Part shown: one piece after another, positions 34,358 to 43,531 of the stretch
Layout: the number at the start of each line of letters is the position of its first letter
How positions within the stretch are numbered: the stretch's first letter is position 1
NCBI RefSeq assembly: GCF_020193575.1
Contig: NZ_JADYVD010000017.1
Location: 62,001-126,000 of the forward strand
Length of the DNA: 64,000 bases
Reading direction: 5' to 3'
Source of the DNA: Ensifer sp. IC4062
Lineage (GTDB): Bacteria > Pseudomonadota > Alphaproteobacteria > Rhizobiales > Rhizobiaceae
Notes under the pieces: model-generated
The model's input: only the letters and a program-made list of their open reading frames with translations
Told to the model about the DNA's origin: nothing
Databases searched by the model: none
Position numbers and translations under genes: made by a program

Positions 34358-35668
34358 GTGAGCACGGGATTTTTCGGCGACATAGCCAAGATCAAATATG
34401 AGGGGCCGGAGAGCACCAATCCGCTCGCCTTCCGTCACTACAATCCGGACGAAATCGTTCTCGGCAAGCGGATGGAGGATCACCTTCGCTTTGCCGTGGC
34501 CTATTGGCACACCTTCGTCTGGCCGGGCGGCGATCCATTCGGCGGCCAGACCTTCGAGCGTCCCTGGTTCAAGGACACGATGGATGCGGCGAAGCTCAAG
34601 GCCGACGTCGCTTTCGAATTCTTCCAGCTTCTCGGTGTGCCCTTCTACTGCTTCCACGACGCGGACGTGCGTCCGGAGGGCAAAAACTTCGCCGAGAACA
34701 CAAGCAACCTCGACGAGATCGTCGACTATTTCGCAAAGAAGCAGGCCGAAACCGGCGTCAAGCTGCTCTGGGGCACCGCGAACCTCTTCTCGAACCGGCG
34801 CTACATGTCGGGGGCGGCCACCAATCCGGACCCGGACGTCTTCGCCTTTGCCGCAGCAACGGTGAAGACCTGCATCGACGCGACACAGAAGCTCGGCGGA
34901 GAGAACTACGTTCTCTGGGGCGGACGCGAAGGCTACGAGACGCTGCTTAACACCGATCTCAAGCGCGAGCTCGACCAGCTCGGCCGCTTCCTCAATCTGG
35001 TGGTCGAGTACAAGCACAAGATCGGCTTCAAAGGTATGATCCTGATCGAGCCGAAGCCGCAGGAGCCGACCAAGCACCAGTACGACTTCGACGTCGCCAC
35101 GGTCTACGGCTTCCTCAAGAAATACGGGCTCGAGAACGAGGTGAAGGTCAATATCGAGCAGGGCCATGCCATCCTCGCCGGCCACTCCTTCGAGCATGAG
35201 CTGGCGCTCGCCAATGCGCTCGGCATCTTCGGTTCGATCGACATGAACCGCAACGACTATCAGTCCGGTTGGGATACCGACCAGTTCCCGAACAATGTTC
35301 CGGAAATGGCCCTTGCCTACTATCACGTGCTCGCGGGCGGCGGCTTCAAGACCGGCGGCACCAATTTCGACGCCAAGCTGCGCCGTCAGTCGCTCGATCC
35401 GGAAGACCTGCTGATCGGCCATATCGGCGGCATGGATTGCTGCGCGCGCGGCCTCAAGGCGGCGGCGAAGATGATCGAGGACAAGGCGCTCTCCGCGCCT
35501 CTCGAAAATCGCTATGCCGGCTGGAACGTTCCCGAGGCGAAGAAGATGCTCGACGGCGGCTTCTCGCTTGACGAGATCGAGGCCTGGGTGCGCAAGGCTG
35601 ACCTCAATCCGCAGCCGAAATCCGGCAAGCAGGAATTCCTGGAGAACGTGGTGAACCGCTACGTCTAA
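34358..35668 (+). CDS. xylA: Xylose isomerase
   Basis: The 436-residue enzyme interconverts D-xylose and D-xylulose with two divalent metal ions. The length and N-terminal extension fit the class II enzymes. [13 protein letters not shown] contains the catalytic histidine, [16 protein letters not shown] and [22 protein letters not shown] are conserved, and [19 protein letters not shown] and [20 protein letters not shown] carry metal ligands. The start is a GTG at 34358 with AGAGGAG about eight bases upstream. A 10-bp-arm inverted repeat follows the stop. Confidence 0.96.
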   Translation: MSTGFFGDIAKIKYEGPESTNPLAFRHYNPDEIVLGKRMEDHLRFAVAYWHTFVWPGGDPFGGQTFERPWFKDTMDAAKLKADVAFEFFQLLGVPFYCFHDADVRPEGKNFAENTSNLDEIVDYFAKKQAETGVKLLWGTANLFSNRRYMSGAATNPDPDVFAFAAATVKTCIDATQKLGGENYVLWGGREGYETLLNTDLKRELDQLGRFLNLVVEYKHKIGFKGMILIEPKPQEPTKHQYDFDVATVYGFLKKYGLENEVKVNIEQGHAILAGHSFEHELALANALGIFGSIDMNRNDYQSGWDTDQFPNNVPEMALAYYHVLAGGGFKTGGTNFDAKLRRQSLDPEDLLIGHIGGMDCCARGLKAAAKMIEDKALSAPLENRYAGWNVPEAKKMLDGGFSLDEIEAWVRKADLNPQPKSGKQEFLENVVNRYV

Positions 35669-35679
35669 TCGCTGCAAGT

Positions 35680-35708
35680 GATGGGCGCTCCCGTTCCGGG
35701 CGCCCATC
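35680..35708 (+). terminator. Hairpin after xylA
   Basis: GATGGGCGC pairs with GCGCCCATC around a short loop directly after xylA. No T-run follows, so it is a possible weak terminator or RNA stabiliser that separates xylA from the downstream genes. Confidence 0.5.
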
Positions 35709-35817
35709 CTCTCACTCGAATACATAGCCATGCGTTTTGGCGAGGACCGAAAATGCGGCTTGCAGGATACGCAGAAGCGGGATTGCCCCTCGTGAAAAAT
35801 CTGTTAGTTTCTGTCTC

Positions 35818-35831
35818 CTGCAACGTTTCAG
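35818..35831. promoter_or_regulatory. 14-bp LacI-type operator candidate
   Basis: CTGCAACGTTTCAG is symmetric about AACGTT except for one pair. It lies about 92 bases upstream of the isomerase/epimerase start and would suit a LacI-family repressor. It differs in sequence from the site at 31280-31305, so a different regulator may bind. Confidence 0.45.
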
Positions 35832-35923
35832 GTCCATCAGTAATCGCGAAAATTGGGGTGCAGCCGCACCTTTTCAGCAACCGGTCATACGGGCCGGATC
35901 CGTGATCTAGGGAGGAAATCGGG

Positions 35924-36976
35924 ATGAAGACCATCAAGGGCCCAGGGCTTTTTCTTGCGCAGTTCGCCGGTGACACGGCTCCGTTCAATTCCTGGGACTC
36001 GATCACCAAATGGGCGGCCGACTGCGGCTACAAGGGCGTGCAGATTCCAAGCTGGGACGGGCGGCTCTTCGACCTGAAGAAGGCGGCGGAATCGAAAACC
36101 TACTGCGACGAGGTCGCCGGCAAGGCGCGCGACAACGGCGTCGAGGTCACGGAACTCTCGACCCATCTGCAGGGCCAGCTCGTCGCTGTGCACCCGGCCT
36201 ATGACGAGGCTTTCGACGGCTTCGCCGCACCCGAGGTGCGGGGCAATCCGAAGGCGCGCCAGCAATGGGCGGTGGAGCAGGTGAAGATGGCGCTGACGGC
36301 GTCCCGCAATCTCGGTTTGAACGCCATGGCAAGCTTCTCCGGCGCGCTCGCCTGGCCCTTCGTCTATCCTTGGCCGCAGCGTCCTGCGGGCCTCGTGGAA
36401 ACCGCCTTCGACGAGCTTGCCCGGCGATGGAAGCCAATCCTCGATCATGCCGAGGATTGCGGCGTCGATGTCTGTTACGAGATCCATCCGGGCGAAGACC
36501 TGCACGACGGCATCACCTATGAGATGTTCCTGGAACGCACCGGCAACCACGCCCGCGCCTGCATGCTCTACGATCCGTCGCATTACGTGCTGCAGTGCCT
36601 GGACTATCTCGACAATATCGACATCTACAAGGACCGGATCCGGATGTTCCACGTCAAGGACGCGGAGTTCAACCCGACCGGCCGGCAGGGTGTTTATGGC
36701 GGCTACCAGGGCTGGGTGAACCGCGCCGGTCGCTTCCGCTCCCTCGGTGACGGCCAGGTCGATTTCGGCGCGGTCTTCTCGAAGATGGCGGCGAACGATT
36801 TCGCTGGCTGGGCCGTCGTCGAGTGGGAGTGCTGCCTGAAGCATCCGGAAGATGGCGCACGCGAAGGCGCTGAGTTCGTCAAGGCGCACATCATCCGCGT
36901 CACCGAAAAGGCCTTCGACGATTTCGCCGACAGCGGAACGGACGAGGCAGCGAACCGGCGGATGCTGGGCATTTAG
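35924..36976 (+). CDS. Sugar phosphate isomerase/epimerase family protein (AP endonuclease 2 fold)
   Basis: The 350-residue TIM-barrel protein belongs to the xylose isomerase-like / AP endonuclease 2 family. Conserved metal-site segments are visible: VCYEIHPGEDLHDG, MLYDPSHYVLQCLDY and MFHVKDAEFNPTG, with VEWECCLKHPEDGA near the end. Members epimerise or lyase keto-sugars and often work with Gfo/Idh/MocA dehydrogenases, as in inositol or 3-keto-glycoside pathways. Such a dehydrogenase is encoded next. GGGAGGAAATCGGG precedes the ATG. The exact substrate is unknown. Confidence 0.88.
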   Translation: MKTIKGPGLFLAQFAGDTAPFNSWDSITKWAADCGYKGVQIPSWDGRLFDLKKAAESKTYCDEVAGKARDNGVEVTELSTHLQGQLVAVHPAYDEAFDGFAAPEVRGNPKARQQWAVEQVKMALTASRNLGLNAMASFSGALAWPFVYPWPQRPAGLVETAFDELARRWKPILDHAEDCGVDVCYEIHPGEDLHDGITYEMFLERTGNHARACMLYDPSHYVLQCLDYLDNIDIYKDRIRMFHVKDAEFNPTGRQGVYGGYQGWVNRAGRFRSLGDGQVDFGAVFSKMAANDFAGWAVVEWECCLKHPEDGAREGAEFVKAHIIRVTEKAFDDFADSGTDEAANRRMLGI

Positions 36977-36981
36977 TCCTC

Positions 36982-37120
36982 TGCCCCTCACCTTAACCCT
37001 CTCCCGGCACACGGGGAGAGAGGACGTCTCCGACTCTTGCGCTGTGACAAGCGGAAGCGTCGCCACGAGTCCCTTCTCCCCGCCTGCGGGGAGAAGTTGC
37101 CGGCAGGCGGATGAGGGGCA
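36982..37120. repeat. Rhizobial palindromic intergenic element
   Basis: It opens with TGCCCCTCACC and closes with GATGAGGGGCA, and between them has a second hairpin, CTTCTCCCCGC facing GCGGGGAGAAG. Related pieces occur at 43532-43643 and 56005-56156. It lies between two genes that otherwise look like one operon, so it is transcribed and would fold in the message. Confidence 0.7.
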
Positions 37121-37155
37121 ATTCCACCGCAAATACTTCAGGAGAGGAAAACACG

Positions 37156-38340
37156 ATGGCAATTGAGGGAAGCAGCACGGAAGGTCGTCAAAAGCGCATC
37201 CGGCTCGGCATGGTTGGCGGCGGTTCCGGCGCCTTTATCGGCGCAGTCCACCGCATCGCGGCAAGGCTCGACGATCACTATGAGTTGGTGGCCGGCGCGC
37301 TGTCGTCCACGCCGGAAAAGGCGCAAGCCTCCGGCCGTGAACTGGGGCTCGATCCGAAGCGCGTCTATTCGGACTTCAAGGAGATGGCGATCCGCGAGGC
37401 GAAGCTCAAGGACGGAATCGAGGCGGTTGCGATCGTGACCCCGAACCATGTCCACTACGCCGCGGCCAAGGAGTTCCTGAAGCGCGGCATCCACGTCATC
37501 TGCGACAAGCCGCTGACTGCCACGCTTGCGGACGCGAAAAAGCTCAAGAAGGCGGCAGACGAAAGCGATGCGCTGTTCGTGCTCACGCATAACTACACCG
37601 GCTATCCGATGATTCGCCAAGCGCGCGAAATGGTGGCGAACGGTGATATCGGCGCCGTCCGGCTCGTGCAGATGGAATACCCTCAGGACTGGCTGACCGA
37701 GAATATCGAACAATCCGGCCAGAAGCAGGCAGCGTGGCGAACCGATCCGGCCCGATCCGGCGCGGGCGGCTCCACCGGGGATATCGGCACCCATGCCTAC
37801 AATCTCGGTTGCTTCGTCTCCGGCCTCGAGCTCGAGGAACTTTCCGCCGATCTCGACAGCTTTGTCGGTGGGCGTCAACTCGACGACAATGCCCATGTGA
37901 TGATGCGCTTCAAGGCCAAGGACGGCGCGCGCGCCAAGGGCATGCTCTGGTGCAGCCAGGTGGCGCCCGGCCATGAGAACGGCCTGATGGTCCGCGTCTA
38001 CGGCACCAGGGGCGGCCTCGAGTGGACGCAGAAGGACCCGAACTATCTCTGGTATACGCCGTTCGGCGAACCGAAGCGCCTGCTGACGCGCGCCGGCGCC
38101 GGCGCGGGGCCGGCCGCAGCCCGCGTCTCGCGTGTGCCCTCCGGCCATCCGGAAGGCTATCTCGAGGGGTTCGCCAATATCTACTCGGAAGCCGCACGGG
38201 CGATTTTCGCCAAGCGCAATGGCGAGAAGGTGGATGCGGCCGTCATTTACCCGACGATCGACGACGGCATGAAGGGCATGATCTTCGTCGATGCCTGCGT
38301 GCAGTCCTCGAAGCGCAACGGCGCCTGGATCAAGGTCTGA
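37156..38340 (+). CDS. Gfo/Idh/MocA family oxidoreductase
   Basis: A 394-residue NAD(P)-dependent dehydrogenase acting on a sugar or polyol. The Rossmann motif GMVGGGSGAFIGAVHR is near residue 20. The EKP-type signature is CDKPLTATLADAKKL, and the catalytic C-terminal domain has the DIGTHAYNL motif with its histidine. AGGAGAGGAAAACACG precedes the ATG at 37156. It follows the isomerase/epimerase gene. A coupled pair of this kind commonly oxidises a glycoside or sugar at C-3 and then rearranges it, but that role here is inference. Confidence 0.9.
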   Translation: MAIEGSSTEGRQKRIRLGMVGGGSGAFIGAVHRIAARLDDHYELVAGALSSTPEKAQASGRELGLDPKRVYSDFKEMAIREAKLKDGIEAVAIVTPNHVHYAAAKEFLKRGIHVICDKPLTATLADAKKLKKAADESDALFVLTHNYTGYPMIRQAREMVANGDIGAVRLVQMEYPQDWLTENIEQSGQKQAAWRTDPARSGAGGSTGDIGTHAYNLGCFVSGLELEELSADLDSFVGGRQLDDNAHVMMRFKAKDGARAKGMLWCSQVAPGHENGLMVRVYGTRGGLEWTQKDPNYLWYTPFGEPKRLLTRAGAGAGPAAARVSRVPSGHPEGYLEGFANIYSEAARAIFAKRNGEKVDAAVIYPTIDDGMKGMIFVDACVQSSKRNGAWIKV

Positions 38341-38357
38341 CGTCGACTGCCAAAGTC

Positions 38358-38379
38358 AGGGGCGGGGAACCTCGCCCCT
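38358..38379 (+). terminator. Weak hairpin after the dehydrogenase gene
   Basis: AGGGGCG pairs with CGCCCCT across eight bases, followed by TTCG only. It may be a partial terminator in the 206-bp space before the GH1 gene. Confidence 0.4.
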
Positions 38380-38546
38380 TTCGCGGGTTGACATTTGCTT
38401 GTGTGGATTTAGGCCACCTTCGAAAACGAGAGCTGGATGAGGAAAAGCGCCGTGCGATTTTCCGTCGGCCTCCGCTCTGCCCGATGAAAACGAAATGCAG
38501 CAGCGTCGGTTTCGGCGTCCGGCTGTGCAGACGACGAGACGGAACA

Positions 38547-39920
38547 ATGATCGAAGCCAAGAAACTCGCAGAACGCTTCCCTGGCGACTTTGTCTTCGGA
38601 GTAGCAACCGCCTCCTTCCAGATCGAGGGGGCGAGCAAGGCGGACGGACGCAAGCCATCCATCTGGGATGCCTTCGCCAACATGCCAGGCCGCGTCTTCG
38701 AGCGCCACAATGGCGACGTTGCTTGCGATCATTACAATCGGTTGGAGCAAGATCTCGGCCTTATCAAGAGCCTGGGCGTCGAGGCCTATCGCTTCTCGAT
38801 CGCTTGGCCGCGCATCATTCCGGAAGGCACCGGGCCGATCAACGAGAAGGGACTCGATTTCTACGACCGGCTTGTCGACGGGCTGAAGGCGCGCGGCATC
38901 AAGGCCTTCGCGACGCTTTACCACTGGGATCTGCCGCTCGCGCTAATGGGCGACGGCGGCTGGACGGCGCGCACGACCGCCTACGCCTACCAGCGCTATG
39001 CCAAGACCGTAATCGCCCGCCTTGGCGACAGGCTCGATGCGGTCGCCACCTTCAACGAGCCCTGGTGCTCGGTATGGCTCAGCCATCTCTACGGCGTTCA
39101 CGCGCCGGGCGAGCGCAACATGGATGCGGCGCTCGCCGCGCTCCACTTCACCAATCTCGCGCATGGTCTTGGCGTCGAGGCGATCCGTTCGGAGAGGCCG
39201 AGCCTGCCGACGGGCATCGTCATCAACGCCCATTCGGTCTATCCGGGCAGCGCCGGTGCCAAGGACAAGGCCGCAGCCGAACGTGCTTTCGACTTCCACA
39301 ACGGCGTCTTCTTCGGTCCAATCTTCAAGGGCGAGTATCCCGAAGGCTTCCTGGCGGCACTCGGCAGCCACATGCCGCTGATCGAGGACGGCGATATGGC
39401 GACGATCTCGCAGCCGCTCGATTGGTGGGGTCTCAACTACTACACGCCGATGCGGGTATCCGATGACCCGTCCGAGGGTGTGGAATACCCCGCGACGGTC
39501 AATGCCAAGCCGGTCAGCGACGTGAAGACGGATATCGGCTGGGAAGTCTATGCCCCGGCGCTCGGCACGCTCGTCGAAACGCTCAATGCCCGCTACAAGC
39601 TGCCCGACTGCTACATCACCGAGAACGGCGCTTGCTATAACATGGGTGTCGAAAACGGCGCCGTCGACGATCAGCCGCGGCTCGACTACATCGCCGATCA
39701 TCTGTCGGTCACCGCTGATCTGATCGCCAAGGGCTATCCGATGCGCGGCTATTTTGCCTGGAGCCTGATGGACAATTTCGAATGGGCCGAGGGCTACCGG
39801 ATGCGGTTCGGTATCGTCCATGTGGACTACGAGACGCAGGTCCGCACAATCAAGAAGAGCGGCCACTGGTACAAGGAACTGGCAGGACAGTTCCCGAAGG
39901 GCAACCACAAGAGCGCGTAA
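38547..39920 (+). CDS. bglA: GH1 family beta-glucosidase
   Basis: This 457-residue glycoside hydrolase family 1 protein cleaves beta-linked glucosides or related glycosides by a retaining mechanism. The acid/base residue is E171 in ATFNEPW and the nucleophile is E359 in YITENGACY. FVFGVATASFQIEGA at about 16-30 and GYFAWSLMDNFEWAEGYRMRFGIVHVDY near the C terminus are conserved. There is no signal peptide, so it should act in the cytoplasm on imported disaccharides or aglycones. The ATG at 38547 was chosen because upstream frame is not conserved-looking. It follows the dehydrogenase gene on the same strand. Confidence 0.95.
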   Translation: MIEAKKLAERFPGDFVFGVATASFQIEGASKADGRKPSIWDAFANMPGRVFERHNGDVACDHYNRLEQDLGLIKSLGVEAYRFSIAWPRIIPEGTGPINEKGLDFYDRLVDGLKARGIKAFATLYHWDLPLALMGDGGWTARTTAYAYQRYAKTVIARLGDRLDAVATFNEPWCSVWLSHLYGVHAPGERNMDAALAALHFTNLAHGLGVEAIRSERPSLPTGIVINAHSVYPGSAGAKDKAAAERAFDFHNGVFFGPIFKGEYPEGFLAALGSHMPLIEDGDMATISQPLDWWGLNYYTPMRVSDDPSEGVEYPATVNAKPVSDVKTDIGWEVYAPALGTLVETLNARYKLPDCYITENGACYNMGVENGAVDDQPRLDYIADHLSVTADLIAKGYPMRGYFAWSLMDNFEWAEGYRMRFGIVHVDYETQVRTIKKSGHWYKELAGQFPKGNHKSA

Positions 39921-40216
39921 GATCGCGATTGGGCGAGGCGGCGCCACGCACGCTTCTGCGCCCCTTTACCATCGCGACGGCGACGGGAGCAGCGCGAACC
40001 TCGCGCCTTTCCCAGAAGAGCAACCTTTTGCGCGCAGCCCTGTCGTTTCGGAAAAATTTGCCTGTGAATGCCGCCGGACAAAAGCCATAAGAAATGTAGA
40101 TTGCGCGGCATGGCAGCCATGCTCGCAGTGACGTTGAACTGACCGGTTGCCTGATGATAGAGAGTTGCTCCGTGTTTCGAATGCGTTGTCGAATGTCGGC
40201 CTGATATAGTGAGACG
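39921..40216 (+). other. Gene-free stretch upstream of the metN leader
   Basis: I see no supported gene in these bases. The last part before 40217 should hold the metN promoter. Short open frames here are not convincing. Confidence 0.3.
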
Positions 40217-40360
40217 CGGGATGCGGGTAGAAACCGCACTCGTCCCGTCCCGACGCATTTTCCGTCCCGGCAACGCCTGGGACAAGAGTTTCGAACCTCC
40301 GAGAGCTTACATGTATCCTCATCCTATCGCCAAGTTCCCTCCTTCGGGGGTGACCGGACT
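40217..40360 (+). promoter_or_regulatory. Structured leader upstream of metN
   Basis: Two hairpins precede metN. At 40217-40247, CGGGA/TCCCG plus TGCGG/CCGCA form a stem with an internal bulge. At 40264-40283, GTCCC-GGC pairs with GCC-GGGAC around an AAC loop, with one bulged T. Neither has a T-run. The known alphaproteobacterial SAM-II consensus (including its GCTAAA segment) was not found, so I cannot name a riboswitch. Confidence 0.4.
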
Positions 40361-41434
40361 ATGAACGCTAGCGTTCCTGTGTTCGATGACGTCACGGTCG
40401 CCTTCCAACGCGTCTCCAAACGCTTTGCCGCGTCGGGCGAAAGTGGCGCCTTTACCGCGCTCAACAATGTCGACCTTAATGTCGGGCGAGGCTCCATTAC
40501 CGGCATCATCGGCCGCTCCGGCGCCGGCAAGTCGACGCTGATCCGGCTGGTGAATGGCCTCGAGAAGCCGTCGAGCGGCAAGGTTCTCGTCGATGGTGTC
40601 GATGTCGGCGCGCTTGACGAAGCGGGCTTGCGCAATCTCCGGCGCTCGGTCGGCATGATCTTCCAGCATTTCAACCTGCTCTCCTCGCACACCGTTTTCG
40701 GCAATGTCGCCTTGCCGCTGGAGATTGCCGGCATGGATCGCCGTGCCATCGAAGCGCGCGTGCGGCCGCTTCTCGACCTGGTTGGCCTCGCCGACAAGCA
40801 CGCCCGCTACCCGGCCGAACTCTCCGGTGGCCAGAAGCAGCGCATCGGCATTGCCCGTGCGCTTGCGACCGAGCCGAAGCTGCTGCTTTCGGACGAGGCG
40901 ACATCGGCGCTCGACCCGGAAACGACGCAATCCATCCTCGAACTCTTGAAGCGGATCAATGCCGAACTAGGACTGACCGTGCTCCTTATCACCCATGAGA
41001 TGGAAGTGGTGAAGGCCGTCACGTCGGATGTGGCCGTGATCGACAAGGGCGAGATCGTCGAACGAGGCCATACTTTCGATGTCTTCACTCATCCGAAGCA
41101 TGAGACGACGCGGGCGCTCCTCTCCGGCCTGCCTGGTTCGAAGTTGCCAGATGCCGTTGCGCGCGGGCTGAAGCCGGCGCCAAGCGCCGGCGACCGTGCG
41201 GTGGTGCGCCTCACTTTCTTCGGCGCGACGGCGGAACGGCCGTTGGTTTCGCAGCTCATCAAATCGGTCGGCGCCGAGGTCAATATCATCGCCGGCACGA
41301 TCGACGAAATCGGCGGCAAGCCTTACGGCTCGCTCGTCGTTGCCTATGCGGCGGACGCCGAGACATCGGGGAGGGCGGAACGCTTTTTCACCGAGAACGG
41401 ACTGGTCACGGAGGTGCTCGGCTATGTCGCCTGA
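40361..41434 (+). CDS. metN: Methionine ABC transporter ATP-binding protein
   Basis: This 357-residue ATPase energises MetNIQ-type methionine uptake. It has Walker A (GRSGAGKST), the ABC signature ([15 protein letters not shown]), Walker B ([12 protein letters not shown]) and the H-loop (LLITHEMEV). The last hundred residues are the NIL regulatory domain, which in family members binds methionine and inhibits transport. The ATG at 40361 is preceded by a weak ribosome site. Its stop overlaps the metI start by eleven bases. Confidence 0.94.
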   Translation: MNASVPVFDDVTVAFQRVSKRFAASGESGAFTALNNVDLNVGRGSITGIIGRSGAGKSTLIRLVNGLEKPSSGKVLVDGVDVGALDEAGLRNLRRSVGMIFQHFNLLSSHTVFGNVALPLEIAGMDRRAIEARVRPLLDLVGLADKHARYPAELSGGQKQRIGIARALATEPKLLLSDEATSALDPETTQSILELLKRINAELGLTVLLITHEMEVVKAVTSDVAVIDKGEIVERGHTFDVFTHPKHETTRALLSGLPGSKLPDAVARGLKPAPSAGDRAVVRLTFFGATAERPLVSQLIKSVGAEVNIIAGTIDEIGGKPYGSLVVAYAADAETSGRAERFFTENGLVTEVLGYVA

Positions 41435-42089
41435 TCTTCTGCTCCTCATCGCCAAGGCCACGTTCGACACGCTGCGCATGGTGGCGATTGCCGGCCTGAT
41501 CGGCTCGCTGATCGGCCTGCCGATCGGCATTTTCCTCGCAACCAGCGGCAAGGGCGAACTGTTTCCGGCGCCAAACATCAACCGTATCGTCGGGCTCATC
41601 GTCAACGCCACACGCTCGACACCCTTCATCATCCTGGTTGTCGCAATCATTCCCTTCACGCGTCTCGTCACCGGCACCTCGATCGGCACGAAGGCGGCGA
41701 TCGTGCCCCTGACCATCGCGACCATTCCTTTCTTCGCCCGGCTGGTCGAGGCGGCAATCCGTGACATCGACAAGGGCCTGATCGAGGCTGCCCGGGCGAT
41801 GGGCGCGACCCCGACGCAGATCGTCTTCAAGGTGCTTCTTGCCGAGGCCCGTCCGGCGCTGACGCTGGCGCTCACCATGACCATTGTCAGTCTCATCGGC
41901 TATTCGGCGATGGTCGGGGCGGTCGGCGGCGGCGGTCTCGGCGATCTCGGCATCCGCTATGGCTATCAGCGCTTCAGGCCGGACGTGATGCTGATTGTCG
42001 TCGTCGTGCTGATCGTGCTCGTGCAACTCGTGCAGAGCGCGGGGGACCGCCTCGCCCGCCGCTTCGACAAACGCAGCCGCAAAAACTGA
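41424..42089 (+). CDS. metI: Methionine ABC transporter permease
   Basis: The 221-residue permease has about five to six membrane segments. The EAA loop that docks the ATPase reads [26 protein letters not shown] at about 130-156. [25 protein letters not shown] is conserved in MetI proteins. The ATG at 41424 overlaps the end of metN by eleven bases, so the two are co-translated. Confidence 0.93.
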   Translation: MSPDLLLLIAKATFDTLRMVAIAGLIGSLIGLPIGIFLATSGKGELFPAPNINRIVGLIVNATRSTPFIILVVAIIPFTRLVTGTSIGTKAAIVPLTIATIPFFARLVEAAIRDIDKGLIEAARAMGATPTQIVFKVLLAEARPALTLALTMTIVSLIGYSAMVGAVGGGGLGDLGIRYGYQRFRPDVMLIVVVVLIVLVQLVQSAGDRLARRFDKRSRKN

Positions 42090-42128
42090 TCCTCCCCCAG
42101 GACACGAAACAGCAACAAGGAGACTTCC

Positions 42129-42905
42129 ATGAAAAAGCTCATTCTAGCCGCGGCCTTCGCCGCCCTGGCGGCCGGCAGCGCCCTCGCGGAGACCATTAAG
42201 GTCGGCGTCACTCCGGGCGAGCATGCCCAAATCATGGAGAAGGTGAAGGAAGTCGCCGCTCCCAAGGGCCTCGACATCGAGATCCTCGAATTCTCCGACT
42301 ATGTGGTTCCGAACCAGGCACTCGCCGATGGCGAGCTCAATGCCAATTCCTTCCAGCACCAGCCCTATCTCGACAACCAGATCGCCGATCGGGGCTACGA
42401 GATCGTCAGCGTGGGCCTGACCATCACCACGCCCATGGGAGTCTATTCGAACAAGGTGAAGAGCCTCGATGAGCTGACGGACGGCGCGACGATCGCCATT
42501 CCGAACGATCCGACCAACGGCGGCCGCGCGCTTCTGGTTCTCGCGTCGAAGGGCCTCATCAAGGTCAATCCCGATGTCGGGCTGAAGGCCACCCCGGCCG
42601 ACGTGACGGAAAATCCGAAGAACATCCAGTTCGCCGAACTCGATGCGGCCCAGCTTCCGCGCTCGCTGGCCGATGTCGACGCGGCCGTCATCAACACCAA
42701 CTACGCGCTCGAAGCCGACCTTCATCCCAAGGAAGACGCCATCGCCATTGAAAGCGAGAAGTCTCCTTACGCCAACGTCATTGCGGTGCGCGCCGCAGAT
42801 AAGGATGCCCCCTGGGTGAAGACGCTTGTCGAATCCTATCACGACGATAGCGTCAAGGCCTTCATCGTCGATACCTTCAAGGGCGCGCTGATCCCGAGCT
42901 GGTAA
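42129..42905 (+). CDS. metQ: Methionine ABC transporter substrate-binding protein
   Basis: This 258-residue protein of the NlpA/MetQ family captures methionine in the periplasm. A Sec signal peptide of about 20 residues (MKKLILAAAFAALAAGSALA) is followed by ETIKVGVTPGEH. FQHQPYLD and the IPNDPTNGGRALLVL segment form the binding site. The lipobox cysteine typical of MetQ lipoproteins is missing, so it is probably a free periplasmic protein. AAGGAGACTTCC precedes the ATG. A strong terminator follows. Confidence 0.94.
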   Translation: MKKLILAAAFAALAAGSALAETIKVGVTPGEHAQIMEKVKEVAAPKGLDIEILEFSDYVVPNQALADGELNANSFQHQPYLDNQIADRGYEIVSVGLTITTPMGVYSNKVKSLDELTDGATIAIPNDPTNGGRALLVLASKGLIKVNPDVGLKATPADVTENPKNIQFAELDAAQLPRSLADVDAAVINTNYALEADLHPKEDAIAIESEKSPYANVIAVRAADKDAPWVKTLVESYHDDSVKAFIVDTFKGALIPSW

Positions 42906-42929
42906 GCCCGGCCGTTGAACGCAGACATG

Positions 42930-42966
42930 AACCGCGCGCCGCACCCACGGCGCGCGGTTTTTCTTT
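42930..42966 (+). terminator. Rho-independent terminator after metQ
   Basis: CCGCGCGCCG pairs with CGGCGCGCGG across CACCCA and ends in TTTTTCTTT. It closes the metNIQ unit. Confidence 0.88.
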
Positions 42967-42992
42967 GACCGCGAGAGCCGCTTCGCTATCCT

Positions 42993-43099
42993 CTGCAGCG
43001 CCGTGCGTCTTTTCAGACGCACCAAGGATGCTGCAGCACTTTGAATTGCTGCATGTTTTTGCCCTTAAATCGGCTCGGATTTCAGGAAACATGCAGCAG
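42993..43099. repeat. Modular intergenic repeat, copy C
   Basis: It has the same parts as copy B, in the same plus-strand order: CTGCAGCGCC, a GTGCGTC/GACGCAC hairpin, AAGGATGCTGCAGCACTTTGAATTG, and CTGCATGTTTTTGCCCTTAAATC facing its mate to CATGCAG. It ends about 20 bases upstream of the GFA-type gene start. Confidence 0.65.
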
Positions 43100-43120
43100 G
43101 CAGTTTGAGGGGGACATGTC

Positions 43121-43519
43121 ATGAGCGGAATGAAGGGCGGGTGCCTCTGCGGCGCGGTAAGATACGAAGCCAAGGGTTCGCCGATCTATTCAGGCTTCTG
43201 CCATTGCCGCGACTGCCAACGGGTCACGGGTACCGGCCATAGCTGCTATATGATCTTCTCGCGCGCCGACGTCGATGTCACCGGCGATCTTCGCGCTTAC
43301 GAGAAGTTCGCTGAAAATGGCAATCTGACGATCCGCTACTTCTGCCCCACCTGCGGCAGCCAGATCTTCTCGTCCGGTGCCGACCGTTGGACGGTCTATG
43401 CCGGCACGCTCGACGATATGTCACTGTTTGAGCCGACCAACGTGGTCTTCACCCGCAGTCGTCCGCATTGGGACCGACTGGCTGCTGGCCTGGACGAGTA
43501 CGAGACGCTGCCGAGCTGA
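43121..43519 (+). CDS. GFA family zinc protein
   Basis: The 132-residue protein has the GFA (glutathione-dependent formaldehyde-activating enzyme-like) fold. Its zinc-binding cysteines are GGCLCGAVRY (start), FCHCRDCQRVTG at about 27-38 and FCPTCGSQIF at about 75-84. Most members have unproven activity, so the function is open. GAGGGG lies about eight bases before the ATG. Confidence 0.88.
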   Translation: MSGMKGGCLCGAVRYEAKGSPIYSGFCHCRDCQRVTGTGHSCYMIFSRADVDVTGDLRAYEKFAENGNLTIRYFCPTCGSQIFSSGADRWTVYAGTLDDMSLFEPTNVVFTRSRPHWDRLAAGLDEYETLPS

Positions 43520-43531
43520 TTGGCGACGATT

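Noticed and set aside
34289-35731. Long open frame on the minus strand opposite xylA (about 480 codons)
   Set aside because: It is the mirror of a well-conserved xylose isomerase; high GC at the third codon position leaves the opposite frame open. Its protein has no recognisable motif.
40100-40360. SAM-II riboswitch upstream of metN
   Set aside because: The consensus GCTAAA segment and pseudoknot were not found; only unassigned hairpins remain.
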